Assembly (NCBI GenBank): GCA_009784975.1
Contig: WQXG01000006.1
Span: 1 to 62,546, forward strand
Reading direction: 5' to 3'
Origin: Treponema sp.
Lineage (GTDB): Bacteria > Spirochaetota > Spirochaetia > Treponematales > Breznakiellaceae
Length of the DNA stretch: 62,546 nt
The position numbers and the translations under genes are program-made. The stretch's first letter is position 1; the number at the start of each line of letters is the position of its first letter. Below are positions 34,107 through 42,716 of this stretch, piece by piece. The notes below the pieces were generated by a model. It did no database searches. It was not told where the DNA came from and saw only the letters and a list, made by a program, of their open reading frames with translations.

Positions 34107-35855
34107 TTAATTTTTCTGCCTTATTCTGATATGTACTTCCCGCAATTGCTGTTCCGTAACTTCACAGGGCGCTTCCATTAAAAGATCCTGCGCATTGCTG
34201 TTCATCGGGAGCGCTGTCACTTCGCGGATATTTTCTTCTTCTGCAAGCAGCATCACGATGCGGTCGATGCCCGGAGCCATGCCTGCATGAGGCGGTGCGC
34301 CGTAATGGAATGCGTTAAAAAGCGCCGGGAATTTATTTTCGATATTTGCCTGTGTGTAACCTGCTATTTCAAAAGCTTTTACCATTACTTCCGGCAAATG
34401 ATTACGAACAGCGCCTGATGAAAGTTCTACACCGTTGCAGACAATGTCATACTGCCATGCAAGAATATCCAGCGGGTTTTTTGTTTCCAGCGATTCAAGT
34501 CCGCCCTGCGGCATCGAGAAAGGATTGTGGGTAAATTCAATTACGCCGGTTTCTTCATTGATACCGTACATCGGGAAGTCTACGATAAAACAAAACTCGA
34601 ATTTGTTTTTGTTGGTCAGGTTTAATTGGGTGCCGAGCGCCGTCCGGATTTGCCCAGCAAGCCCGTTCACCGCTTTGGGAGAGTCTGCTATAAAAAACAA
34701 AGTGTCGTTATTCTGAAGCGACAGGTTTTTCCTGAGCTCGCCTTGTTTTTCTTCGCTAAGGAATTTAACAATGGGACCTTTAAGCGAACCGTCTTCCTGT
34801 ACGGAAATATAACCAAGCCCTTTCATGCCGATTTCTGTTGCATAGGCAAGCATTCTTTCAAAAAATGATTTAGACTGCTTTGCTGCCCCCGGAGCCTTTA
34901 TGCCGCGAACAGGAATGTTTTTAAAAGGCGCAAAATCCGCATCCGCAAAGAATTCGGTTAAGTCTTCGATAATCAGCGGGTTGCGGAGATCGGGTTTGTC
35001 CGTTCCGTATTTTAACATTGAATCTGCGTAAGTGATTCTGCGGAAAGGAGCGGGGCTTACCTCTTTGCCGGAGAATGCCTTGAATGTATCGTACAGCACC
35101 TTTTCTGCTGTGCCGAAAACATCTTCCTGCCCGGCGAAGGACATTTCAAAGTCCAGCTGGTAAAATTCTCCGGGGGAACGGTCTGCGCGGGAATCTTCGT
35201 CGCGGAAACACGGCGCAATCTGGAAATAACGGTCAAAGCCGGAAACCATCAATAACTGTTTGAAAATCTGCGGTGCCTGAGGAAGCGCGTAAAATTTGCC
35301 GTGATGTTTGCGGCTTGGAACAAGGTAGTCTCTTGCGCCTTCCGGAGAAGACGAAGTTAAAATCGGCGTTTGAAACTCTGTAAAACCAAGTTCCTGCATA
35401 CCTGTCCGCAAAAAGCTGATTATTTTTGCCCTTAACAGAATATTTTCTTTTACTGCGGGATTACGAAGATCAAGAAAACGGTTTTTTAACCTGACCTCTT
35501 CGCGTGTGTTTTTGGACTCGCTTATTTCAAACGGCAGGGCGCGGACGGCTTTACTCTGCATAACAACCGATTCGGAATGTACTTCTATAGTTCCTGTTTT
35601 AATCCTGGCGTTGACAGTTTCCGCATTCCGTTTTTTTACAGGACCGGAAACAGTAATAACGCTCTCCTTGCTGATTTGCCTTACCGAGTTTTCGTCATGC
35701 AGGACGATCTGTGTAATGCCGAATTGATCCCTTAGATCAATAAAAGTAACGCCGCCGTGGTCACGGATAGTATCCACCCAGCCCGATAGTTTAACGGTCT
35801 GTCCGACATGTTCTTCGCGCAATGCGCCGCAGGTATGTGTTCTATATTGGTTCAT
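34107..35855 (-). CDS. aspS: Aspartyl-tRNA synthetase, bacterial type
   Basis: The 582-residue enzyme has the N-terminal OB-fold anticodon domain (VKLSGWVDTIRDHGGVTFIDLRD, seen in two pieces), class II motif 2 (PCFRDEDSRADRSPGEFYQLD), the inserted GAD domain (about 285-410) and motif 3 (HAGMAPGIDRIVMLL). The bacterial type is often non-discriminating where a GatCAB amidotransferase exists, and gatCAB lies at 44-47 kb. Whether it is discriminating cannot be decided by eye. Length is normal. Confidence 0.97.
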   Translation of the reverse strand: MNQYRTHTCGALREEHVGQTVKLSGWVDTIRDHGGVTFIDLRDQFGITQIVLHDENSVRQISKESVITVSGPVKKRNAETVNARIKTGTIEVHSESVVMQSKAVRALPFEISESKNTREEVRLKNRFLDLRNPAVKENILLRAKIISFLRTGMQELGFTEFQTPILTSSSPEGARDYLVPSRKHHGKFYALPQAPQIFKQLLMVSGFDRYFQIAPCFRDEDSRADRSPGEFYQLDFEMSFAGQEDVFGTAEKVLYDTFKAFSGKEVSPAPFRRITYADSMLKYGTDKPDLRNPLIIEDLTEFFADADFAPFKNIPVRGIKAPGAAKQSKSFFERMLAYATEIGMKGLGYISVQEDGSLKGPIVKFLSEEKQGELRKNLSLQNNDTLFFIADSPKAVNGLAGQIRTALGTQLNLTNKNKFEFCFIVDFPMYGINEETGVIEFTHNPFSMPQGGLESLETKNPLDILAWQYDIVCNGVELSSGAVRNHLPEVMVKAFEIAGYTQANIENKFPALFNAFHYGAPPHAGMAPGIDRIVMLLAEEENIREVTALPMNSNAQDLLMEAPCEVTEQQLREVHIRIRQKN

Positions 35856-35893
35856 GTTATAGCTCCATGTTTATAATACCAATTGTCTTGATT

Positions 35894-37126
35894 TTAATCC
35901 ATCCATAAAGAGGCGGTTGGGACGGCAAGCAGCCCATCTCCAAATGATAAGGTATCTTCGCCGGAATATAAAACAAGGGCATTATAACCTTTTTTACCTT
36001 TATAAATGTTTTCCCTGAACCATATTTGCGGCGAAAAATCTTCTTTTGATACGCTATGACTGGCTTTTACTTCAATCCCAACCATTGCTCCGTCATCGCG
36101 TTCTATTAAAAAATCAACCTCATGCTTTTTGTAATCCCTGTATTGATACAAACTGTATTCTCTGTTTAAATCAATATGCGCTGCCAATTCCTGAAAAACA
36201 AATGTTTCCATAAGTTTACCGGATCGATCTGAATCACGCATAATATCTTCTTTTTTCCAGCCCAAAATGGATGTCATAAAACCTGTATCATTAGCGTAAA
36301 ATTTAGCGCTTTTTCCTACCCTTTCGTAATCTGTACGCACCCAGGGATTTACTCTGTCAAAGACATACAGGGATTCCAGCGCATTTATATATGAGTCCAA
36401 TGTTTGTTTGGAAAGAGCCATTCCGGCGCCGATTTTTGCCGCATCCATAAATTTCCCCGACCAGCCTGCCAGTATCAATACAAGTTCTTTTAATTCATTC
36501 TGCCGCCTGATGTTCATGATGTCTTTTAAATCTCTGTTTAATAAATCGTTAATATAATCTATATGCCATTCTTTTCTGTCTTTATCGTTATCCAATTTTA
36601 CTGCTTCAGGATAACCGCCGCGAAAAGCAAGGTTAAATATTTGTTCTTTGTCAAACCCTGAAATTTTACGCGGAAAATCCATTGCAAACGCATGTTCCAG
36701 GAATTTGGGTTTTTTGTACAAAATCTCACCTGTTGTCAGAGGCCTAAGCCTAATCCGTTTATTCCGCCCTGCCATACTGTCTGTTATTATTGGCAGAGTT
36801 TGAAGATTTGCAGAACCTGTAATGCAAAACTGCCCCGGACGGTTGTTTTTATCTACAGCCAGCTTTATTTCCGGGATAAGGTTCGGTGCCTTCTGCACTT
36901 CGTCTATAAACATTGTACCGTCTGAATGTTTAATAAACCCCTTTGGATCTGATAATGCAGAGGTCAAAGTATTATTATCATCTAAAGACATAAAAATACT
37001 GTCTTTTTCCAGTACCTGGTTTAATAATGTTGTTTTCCCGGTTTGTCTTGCCCCGGTTAAGACCACCACCCTGCGTTTTTTTAGGGCGTTTTTTATACTT
37101 TCTGCCTGCCATCTGATAATTTCCAT
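35894..37126 (-). CDS. AAA ATPase with DUF4143 nuclease-like C-terminus
   Basis: The 410-residue protein has Walker A LTGARQTGKTTLLNQV (about 20-35), Walker B TMFIDEVQKAPNLIPEI (about 71-87) and a sensor-like CITGSANLQ. The C-terminal DUF4143 domain includes VDFLIERDDGAMVGIEVKAS, a D-X-ExK pattern of PD-(D/E)XK nucleases. These proteins occur widely in accessory regions and their role is unsettled. The ATG at 37126 was chosen because the longer frame starts in repeat DNA. A 46-bp tandem repeat lies just upstream. Confidence 0.85.
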   Translation of the reverse strand: MEIIRWQAESIKNALKKRRVVVLTGARQTGKTTLLNQVLEKDSIFMSLDDNNTLTSALSDPKGFIKHSDGTMFIDEVQKAPNLIPEIKLAVDKNNRPGQFCITGSANLQTLPIITDSMAGRNKRIRLRPLTTGEILYKKPKFLEHAFAMDFPRKISGFDKEQIFNLAFRGGYPEAVKLDNDKDRKEWHIDYINDLLNRDLKDIMNIRRQNELKELVLILAGWSGKFMDAAKIGAGMALSKQTLDSYINALESLYVFDRVNPWVRTDYERVGKSAKFYANDTGFMTSILGWKKEDIMRDSDRSGKLMETFVFQELAAHIDLNREYSLYQYRDYKKHEVDFLIERDDGAMVGIEVKASHSVSKEDFSPQIWFRENIYKGKKGYNALVLYSGEDTLSFGDGLLAVPTASLWMD

Positions 37127-37142
37127 AAAATAAGTATAATTC

Positions 37143-37250
37143 AACAGGGTAAAAAAGTAAAGTAAGATAGAGTAAATTAGCACAATAGAACAGGGTAAAA
37201 AAGCAAAGTAAAATAGGGCAAATTAACACAATAGAAACGGGTAAATTTGA
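37143..37250. repeat. 46-bp tandem repeat, about 2.3 copies
   Basis: Copies begin at 37143, 37189 and 37235 with AACAGGGTAAAAAAG, AACAGGGTAAAAAAG and the diverged AAACGGGTAAATTTG. The period is 46 bases. The repeat occupies the upstream region of both divergent genes (the ATPase and the DUF3592 protein), so copy number could change promoter spacing. Confidence 0.75.
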
Positions 37251-37304
37251 GTAATCCGGCATAATATATGATATAATAACAATATACGCTTTAAGGGGGA
37301 AAAT

Positions 37305-38165
37305 ATGAGAAAAATTGCCGTATTTGGAATGGTTCTGATTATCAGCGTCTTTTTTGCCGCTTGCGAAAACAGTGTTTCGCTTACGCTGAATGGTATCAGA
37401 AGCGAACTGGAGCAAACAGGGAACTATGAAATATTCGGTTATTACGCGCCGGCTGACCACGATTACCCTGTAATGGAAAATACGGTTGGAGGCTTTTCTT
37501 TCCACGCAATAACAGATTATGCAGAAATATCTTCTGCTGTGTCGGCAATGGTTATGGAGTTTAAAAATGCAGCCTACGCGGAAGATTATGCCAGATATAT
37601 AAATACAGATAAAATCTTTTGGATTACCATCAGAAACGATAAATTTTTTGTGACAGCAACCAAACAAAATGAATATTTAAATTCATCCGAAATAAGCTTT
37701 CTTAACAATTTATTGATCGCAAAACCTTCGCAGGAGCAGCAAACCTCCAGCCAGGGGGAAAAAATATTCGCGGTGATTTTTTTGCTTGTCTTTGGTCTAG
37801 TATTCTTTGCGGTAGGTTTTTTCGGCATAAAGAGCAACAAACGTCTTATTAAGGTCTGCACGTCTCTGACCACAGGTGAGGTCGTCGAAATTCAACGCCG
37901 CAGAAGCGGAGGAAAAAGACCCACCACCATGTACTACCCTGTTTTTTCCTACACGGCAAAAGGAGTTGAGTACACAAATTGTTCCACTACCGGCATGAGC
38001 ACCTGCAAATTTACCGAAGGACAAAAAGTAACAATGTACGTTAACCCCGATAACCCCGACGAATTCTATGTAGAAAAATACGGCATATCCAATGGATTTT
38101 ATGCTGTCTTTTTGGTTATTGGGTTATTGGTGATGGCGGGGGGACCGCTGCTGCTGTTTTTATAA
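37305..38165 (+). CDS. DUF3592-domain lipoprotein/membrane protein
   Basis: The 286-residue product has a signal peptide with a lipobox-like FFAAC (Cys near 20), an N-terminal extracytoplasmic domain (about 21-145), a membrane segment (about 158-177), a DUF3592 domain (VVEIQRRRSGG, MYYPVFSYTAKGVEYT, VTMYVNPDNPDEFYVE) and a final membrane segment (about 265-285). DUF3592 proteins are widespread membrane proteins without clear function. TATAAT near 37272 may be its -10 box, and AAGGGGG precedes the ATG. Confidence 0.7.
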   Translation: MRKIAVFGMVLIISVFFAACENSVSLTLNGIRSELEQTGNYEIFGYYAPADHDYPVMENTVGGFSFHAITDYAEISSAVSAMVMEFKNAAYAEDYARYINTDKIFWITIRNDKFFVTATKQNEYLNSSEISFLNNLLIAKPSQEQQTSSQGEKIFAVIFLLVFGLVFFAVGFFGIKSNKRLIKVCTSLTTGEVVEIQRRRSGGKRPTTMYYPVFSYTAKGVEYTNCSTTGMSTCKFTEGQKVTMYVNPDNPDEFYVEKYGISNGFYAVFLVIGLLVMAGGPLLLFL

Positions 38166-38186
38166 ATGCAGCCTACCTTTCCTCTC

Positions 38187-38215
38187 CGTGAACCGCCGTG
38201 GCAGGGCGGTTCACG
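38187..38215 (+). terminator. Hairpin after the DUF3592 gene
   Basis: A perfect 11-bp stem CGTGAACCGCC / GGCGGTTCACG with a seven-base loop starts 22 bases after the stop codon. There is no T-run, so it may be a stability element or part of the nearby repeat family instead of a classical terminator. Confidence 0.5.
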
Positions 38216-38249
38216 AAAGCAACGGGTAGAAGCAATCATTTCAACAAAG

Positions 38250-38310
38250 TCCGACGCGCCTGTACATAGAGCAATTTAATTTAACGCTTTAATTTGTTTA
38301 TTTCTTCCAA
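38250..38310. repeat. Repeat-family end plus shared LEEINKLK-coding tail
   Basis: GCGCCTGTAC followed by AGAGCAATTTAATTTAAC is the outer edge of the long palindrome family. Read on the minus strand, the adjoining bases encode GLEEINKLKR and a stop, nearly the same as the tail of the broken gene at 43001. The 45-base stretch is shared by both places. The intact gene at 38315 stops just before this tail in another frame. Confidence 0.6.
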
Positions 38311-38314
38311 ACCT

Positions 38315-38917
38315 CTACCATTCCTTAGGTTTATCATTTGGAGATATTAAATTAAATGTTTCTCCGGAAGGTTCTATTAAATACAAACCATTGTCTAATG
38401 CGTACTGTTTTACTTCTGAGGGAATAATAATCCCCGCTACAGCTCCTAAAAAATAACGCTTATCGCCGTGCAAATCGGCATAAGCGCGCATTTTTTCAAG
38501 GCGATTAATATGTTCATTTATATATCTAATTGAAAGGTTTGTTTTTACCTCAACAAGCATAGCAACATCACCATTTTGTAAAAAAACATCTATTTCAAAA
38601 TATATTTTATTTTTATGATCACGTACTTTAAAATTAGTGCTGGCTGTCTGAAAATCCAAACCTAAATTATTAAACTTATCCAGAAGATTGGGAGAAACCA
38701 TATATTCAACAGCTTCGCTAAAACGGTTGTTTATTTCCCCGAAACGTTTATTATACTCCTTGTTTTGACGATCAAAGTCAATTCGCATTTCCCTTTGCAT
38801 TTCCCTTTGAGCCAAAACATTTTCTTCCTGGAGTTTACGAGTTTCCATTAAGGCTGCCCAGACATGTTCAAAAGTCAACCCTCTGGGGTAATCTGGTAAT
38901 GTTTGTGTTTTCTCCAT
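38315..38917 (-). CDS. DUF3782-like coiled-coil protein with PD-(D/E)XK nuclease motif
   Basis: The 200-residue product has a helical, probably coiled-coil N-terminal half (about 25-75, repeated QREMQREMRIDFDRQNKEYN) and a C-terminal nuclease-like fold. The motif FEIDVFLQNGDVAMLVEVKT (about 111-130) gives Asp, Glu and Lys of a PD-(D/E)XK site. Similar proteins are abundant and repeated in cyanobacteria and spirochaetes with unknown function. The 3' end abuts a tail from another gene family, so its own C-terminus may have been changed by recombination. Confidence 0.7.
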   Translation of the reverse strand: MEKTQTLPDYPRGLTFEHVWAALMETRKLQEENVLAQREMQREMRIDFDRQNKEYNKRFGEINNRFSEAVEYMVSPNLLDKFNNLGLDFQTASTNFKVRDHKNKIYFEIDVFLQNGDVAMLVEVKTNLSIRYINEHINRLEKMRAYADLHGDKRYFLGAVAGIIIPSEVKQYALDNGLYLIEPSGETFNLISPNDKPKEW

Positions 38918-38988
38918 AATTAACCTCTTATCTACAATATACTACTTTTCTAAACAAATAAGTAGTTTTTTTATCAAAAATTTAAAAA

Positions 38989-39012
38989 AAAGATCGCCAG
39001 ATAGCGATCTTT
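38989..39012. repeat. 24-bp palindrome AAAGATCGC-N6-GCGATCTTT
   Basis: A nine-base perfect inverted repeat around CAGATA. The identical 24 bases occur at 42564-42587 and, inverted and nearly complete, at 42598-42620. A second small palindrome, GGTAGC-C-GCTACC, follows at 39048-39060; the 42.5-kb copy has an equivalent 13-mer at 42534-42546. Confidence 0.75.
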
Positions 39013-39129
39013 AAAAACATGCAGCTTGCTTTATATCTGTAGAATAAGGTAGCCGCTACCACTAAAATTTTATATTATTTACGATAAAGGTGCTCTTCCT
39101 AATTTATTGATTGCTTTATAATTGTTAAA

Positions 39130-39210
39130 TTAATTATACTTTGTATCAGCTTGCGCGTAAATAAATCCTGTCATCACTAAAAGTCCGATCCCAAAAATAA
39201 TACGTTTCAT
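39130..39210 (-). pseudogene. Truncated duplicate of the RCC1-protein leader
   Basis: An ATG at 39210 opens a 26-codon frame that begins MKRIIFGIGLLVMTGFIYAQ, identical at the protein level to the signal peptide of the RCC1-repeat gene at 40418, then diverges and stops after ADTKYN. DNA identity over the first 60 bases is nearly complete, whereas the flanks differ. It is either the 5' stub of a deleted paralogue or a donor left by recombination. Confidence 0.75.
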
Positions 39211-39320
39211 TTTTATCTCAATAAATAATAATTACTAATTGTAAGTTAACACTTAAATCCATTAGTTGTACAGCGCCTGATACTGACCTGTCTCCCTTAA
39301 ATCCTAAGAAATATATGATT

Positions 39321-40418
39321 TTAATCAAAGATATCTTGAGTTAGATACGGACGAATTATCCATTTTTCATCAATATTTTCACATACCCAAAGCGTACCAT
39401 CAATCTTACGAATAACACCTCTTGCGAAAGCAGAAGCCCAATTTGAGTCTGTTCCTATTCGGACTGGGGTACTCAAGCGCCTACCTCCGCCCCATCCCCA
39501 AAGCTCTCCATTTGTTTTCACAGCACGGTTATACCCCCAGCCGCTGTTTACGGAAACGGATGCCCAGTCTGTGTCAGTTCCGATCTGTACGGGAGTAAAT
39601 ACACTTATTTGAGTTTCGTTGCCAAGCTGTCCATAATCGTTATTTCCCCAAGCCCAAAGCGTACCATTTTTTTTGATTGCAACAGTGTGAGAATATCCTG
39701 CAAAAACAGATGCCCAATCTGTATCAGTTCCTACTCGGACTGGCGCTGTGCGTTCTATCGTTGTACCATCGCCGAGCTGACCATTTCTGTTATGCCCCCA
39801 TGACCAGAGCGAACCATCTCTGCTAATAGCGGCTACATGACTGGTTCCTACAGACACAGAAGCCCAGACAGTTCCAATTCTGACAGGTGTGGTTCCATAA
39901 TCATGAATAGTAAAGCCATTAAATCCTAAAATTCCCCAACCCCAGAGTGAGCCATCTGTTCTAAGAGCGATAGTTAATCTACCGCCAGAATAAACTGAAG
40001 CCCAGTTTGTCGCAGTTCCAATACGTACAGGAGTTAAATTCCCGTGAATTCTATGCTGATTTCCTTCACTAAAAAAGCCTCTGTTCCCGTTGCCAAACTG
40101 TCCATACAAGTTACTACCCCAAGCCCATAGAGTGCCGTCAGCTCTTACTGCTGCAGTATAAATACCACCTGCAGCTACAGATATCCAGTTTGTGGCAGTT
40201 CCTACCTGCACGGGTACTGAACTGTCATTTGTTGTGCCGTCTCCTAATTTGCCTTGATCGTTTTTTCCCCATGTCCACAAAGTGCCGTCTGCTCTGATTG
40301 CCGCAGTGTGATTTGAACTAACAGATACTTGAGTCCAATTCCATTCTGCTGTTTCAGCTTGCGCGTAAATAAATCCTGTCATCACTAAAAGTCCGATTCC
40401 AAAAATAATTCGTTTCAT
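39321..40418 (-). CDS. Secreted RCC1-repeat beta-propeller protein
   Basis: The 365-residue product has a signal peptide ending in FIYAQA and about seven RCC1-type repeats of 45-50 residues. The repeat core is HTAAIRADGTLWTWGKNDQG, followed by LGDGTT and TPVRIGTDTDWASV. RCC1 repeats fold into a beta propeller, often for protein binding. In bacteria such secreted propellers are surface or matrix proteins. Repeat 3 and the last repeat are shorter. It is downstream of the beta-helix lipoprotein on the same strand and has a truncated copy of its leader at 39130. Confidence 0.88.
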   Translation of the reverse strand: MKRIIFGIGLLVMTGFIYAQAETAEWNWTQVSVSSNHTAAIRADGTLWTWGKNDQGKLGDGTTNDSSVPVQVGTATNWISVAAGGIYTAAVRADGTLWAWGSNLYGQFGNGNRGFFSEGNQHRIHGNLTPVRIGTATNWASVYSGGRLTIALRTDGSLWGWGILGFNGFTIHDYGTTPVRIGTVWASVSVGTSHVAAISRDGSLWSWGHNRNGQLGDGTTIERTAPVRVGTDTDWASVFAGYSHTVAIKKNGTLWAWGNNDYGQLGNETQISVFTPVQIGTDTDWASVSVNSGWGYNRAVKTNGELWGWGGGRRLSTPVRIGTDSNWASAFARGVIRKIDGTLWVCENIDEKWIIRPYLTQDIFD

Positions 40419-40545
40419 TTTTCCCCCTATAAGTTATTAAATTCATTATAAGTACGAATTAGAAGAATTTTTGCAAACATAAAATTTTACAAAAAACAAC
40501 CAGGTACCTGATGTCAGCTAATTCATAATATCCTTATTTATACAC

Positions 40546-40578
40546 AGTGCCTGACCGTTGTTATCGATGACAGGCACT
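40546..40578 (-). terminator. Hairpin between the beta-helix and RCC1 genes
   Basis: AGTGCCTG (40546-40553) and CAGGCACT (40571-40578) form an eight-bp stem with a 17-base loop, downstream of the beta-helix gene on the minus strand. There is no T-run. CAGGTACCTG, a perfect palindrome, lies close by at 40501-40510. The role is uncertain. Confidence 0.4.
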
Positions 40579-40628
40579 ATGGTGTTTGATCTTTCTACAA
40601 CTTCCTCCGTACAAAATTAGAGCACATC

Positions 40629-41993
40629 TTAGTAATTATGTATATTTCCACCAGTTCTATTTACAATGGCCTTTGCACCTGTGCGTGGATTTTCAAAAAA
40701 TACAACGTTATGAGGTTCTAGCAATGTTCCATCTGAGGTGTTAGTAACGATATTTCCACCGCTCATATTAAAGGTTGCACCTTCACTCACAAACAAGCCT
40801 CCTGGAGATCCACCGACTCGCTCACCAGATGTAGTATCAATATACACCTTTGCAGAATTTCTGGTTATTTCTCCTCCAGTCATGGTAAAAACACTACCAG
40901 TTCCTACAAAAACACCTCCAGCTCTGCCTGCAACAACATTATTATCTATTAAGCCGCCATTCATTGTAAAAGTTCCATTAAATACTGCCACACCTCCCCC
41001 ATTTATTTCCGGAGGCGAAACACCTCTTTCTACAGTAACACTTCCGCCATTTCCAGAAATTGTTCCTCCATTCATAATAAATGTACTAGTTTGAGAACGT
41101 GCATATCTGCCAAGAACAACACCTTGTTCATTACAATTAGAAATAGTTGCTCCTTGATTCATTGTAAATGTTCCGCCGTTTAAAGAAACACCATTACCAC
41201 GAGTTCTAATATTGACTCTAGCAGGCATTCTAGTTGAAACAAATCCGCGAATACCTGTAATTGTTGCCCCATTATTCATGATGAAGGTTCCGCTAGAAAC
41301 TGCAACACCTGTATCAGCTCCGCTGCCTGTGATTATTGAACCAGAGTTCATTGTGAGATTTCCACCACTAACAACAACAATTGCACCATATGGTGGACTG
41401 CTATCAATGGTAATGTTATTATCTATAACTAGCGAAATTCCATTATATATATAAAATACAGTATCTTTGTTTTCGGTATGTTTTATGGTTCGATTTGCAC
41501 CAACACCTCTTAGAGTAATCGTTATATTCTCTCTATTATAATATGAGAATAATTCAAAACTTGGCAGCATTTCATCACGCTGAATTTCAATTATATAGTT
41601 ACTATTATTTTCTGCATTATTCATTATCCATACCAATTGATTCACTAGACCTTTAACTTCATTAAAATCAGTAGTTTCTATCTTCCAGTGAGCTCGCAAA
41701 TGAGAACGTCCTGTTGGGATAAAGTTTTCGCCTGGATTATAACTAACAACTTGTCCGTCAACAAATCTAATCCATCCTGAAAAAACCGCATCCTCCAAAG
41801 ATAATCCTTCCCCGCCAGGTAAAATCATTCCTGTATCTGCTGGTACTCTTTGGTTTGGCGGTACTGTTCCAGTAGCTCCCATACCGCTGAATGAAACAGT
41901 GTGTGTCGTTGCACAACCAATTAAGGATAATGCAATGAAGCTGATTACAACAACAAAGGCTATAATCCCGAATAATTTGATTGTATTTTTCAT
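40629..41993 (-). CDS. Beta-helix surface lipoprotein with an InlB-like repeat
   Basis: The 454-residue product starts at the ATG at 41993 behind AAGGAG. It has a lipoprotein signal (FIALSLIGC, Cys near 26), then a short Listeria-Bacteroides/InlB B-like repeat (HTVSFSGMGATGTVPPNQRV to VFSGW, about 30-75). Residues about 120-450 carry many beta-helix rungs: LTMNSGSIITGSG, FIMNNGATITGI, FTMNQGATISNCN, FIMNGGTISGNGG, FTMTGGEITRNSA and FNMSGGNIVTNTS. Such treponeme surface lipoproteins resemble polymorphic membrane proteins in rung pattern. A divergent XRE regulator with palindromic sites lies upstream. Confidence 0.8.
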   Translation of the reverse strand: MKNTIKLFGIIAFVVVISFIALSLIGCATTHTVSFSGMGATGTVPPNQRVPADTGMILPGGEGLSLEDAVFSGWIRFVDGQVVSYNPGENFIPTGRSHLRAHWKIETTDFNEVKGLVNQLVWIMNNAENNSNYIIEIQRDEMLPSFELFSYYNRENITITLRGVGANRTIKHTENKDTVFYIYNGISLVIDNNITIDSSPPYGAIVVVSGGNLTMNSGSIITGSGADTGVAVSSGTFIMNNGATITGIRGFVSTRMPARVNIRTRGNGVSLNGGTFTMNQGATISNCNEQGVVLGRYARSQTSTFIMNGGTISGNGGSVTVERGVSPPEINGGGVAVFNGTFTMNGGLIDNNVVAGRAGGVFVGTGSVFTMTGGEITRNSAKVYIDTTSGERVGGSPGGLFVSEGATFNMSGGNIVTNTSDGTLLEPHNVVFFENPRTGAKAIVNRTGGNIHNY

Positions 41994-42082
41994 AAAAAAC
42001 ACTCCTTTTTGCAATTATCATAAAATAATAATCACTTTTTTTGCTTAATTGAGCAATTGTTTGTTAACAACAAACATAGCAA

Positions 42083-42115
42083 ACTACTAACTGATTTAGT
42101 AGTATTTTACTACTA
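42083..42115. promoter_or_regulatory. Candidate operator with three TAGTAGT half-sites
   Basis: An inverted repeat TAGTAGTA-TTT-TACTACTA at 42097-42115 is preceded by a third half-site ACTACTA at 42083-42089. All lie between the divergent XRE regulator and the beta-helix lipoprotein. This arrangement is typical of operators for HTH_3 regulators. Confidence 0.55.
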
Positions 42116-42183
42116 TTCTAGTTATATATTAGTTTACTAATATTGTCAATCATTTATTATGATTTTTATCATATTGTTTAAAT

Positions 42184-42528
42184 ATGGGTTTTAGAGAGAA
42201 TTTGAAGGCTGAATTAGCATATTCTGATATGCGTGTAAAGGAATTAGCCGCTTTATCGGGAATAAAAAAACAGACAATTGACAGTTATTTAAGGGAAAAT
42301 AGCTATACTCCTTCGGTAGAAAACGCCGTTTCTATCGCCCGGGCATTAGGTGTTTCTGTTGAATATCTGGTTACAGGGGAAGAAGTTAGTCTGAAGAATG
42401 CTCAATATCCAACCGAAGCTCGTTTGGCTGCGGAAATAATAGAAAAATTAAATGAGAAAAACAAAAAAATGGCTGTAACTATAATTGAATCTATAAAGAA
42501 GCAGGAAGACAAAGAGAGAAAAACTTGA
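42184..42528 (+). CDS. XRE-family regulator
   Basis: The 114-residue protein has an HTH_3 domain (MRVKELAALSGIKKQTIDSYL, about 17-37) followed by VSIARALGVSVEYLVTGEEV (about 55-74), the classic phage-repressor-like pattern. The C-terminal helix (AAEIIEKLNEKNKKMAVTII) may mediate dimerisation. It diverges from the beta-helix lipoprotein across a palindromic region and may regulate it and itself. The frameshifted copy at 15830 is a relative. A strong terminator-like structure follows. Confidence 0.88.
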   Translation: MGFRENLKAELAYSDMRVKELAALSGIKKQTIDSYLRENSYTPSVENAVSIARALGVSVEYLVTGEEVSLKNAQYPTEARLAAEIIEKLNEKNKKMAVTIIESIKKQEDKERKT

Positions 42529-42563
42529 TAAAAGGCAGCTGCTACCACCGGCCTGATATTTAA

Positions 42564-42620
42564 AAAGATCGCCAGATAGCGATCTTTTTTGCACAAAAAA
42601 ATCGCTATCTGGCGATCTTT
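42564..42620 (+). terminator. Paired palindromes forming a 20-bp stem after the XRE gene
   Basis: Two copies of the 24-bp palindrome in opposite orientation (42564-42587 and 42598-42620) can pair across a short spacer as one long stem, while each copy can also fold on itself. T-rich tracts follow on both strands, so it probably terminates XRE transcription. The duplication makes it unusual. Confidence 0.65.
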
Positions 42621-42716
42621 GATATCTGCGTCTTTCCGCAAAAATAATCAAACAAATTCTACCTCCACGCTCCCCCTAATTATTGTCTATTTTATAATTG
42701 TTAAAAACAAATGAAC

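Noticed and set aside
42564-42620. CRISPR array from repeated 24-mers near 42.6 kb
   Set aside because: Only two local copies in opposite orientation, each palindromic, and no cas genes; this is a paired palindrome with terminator character.
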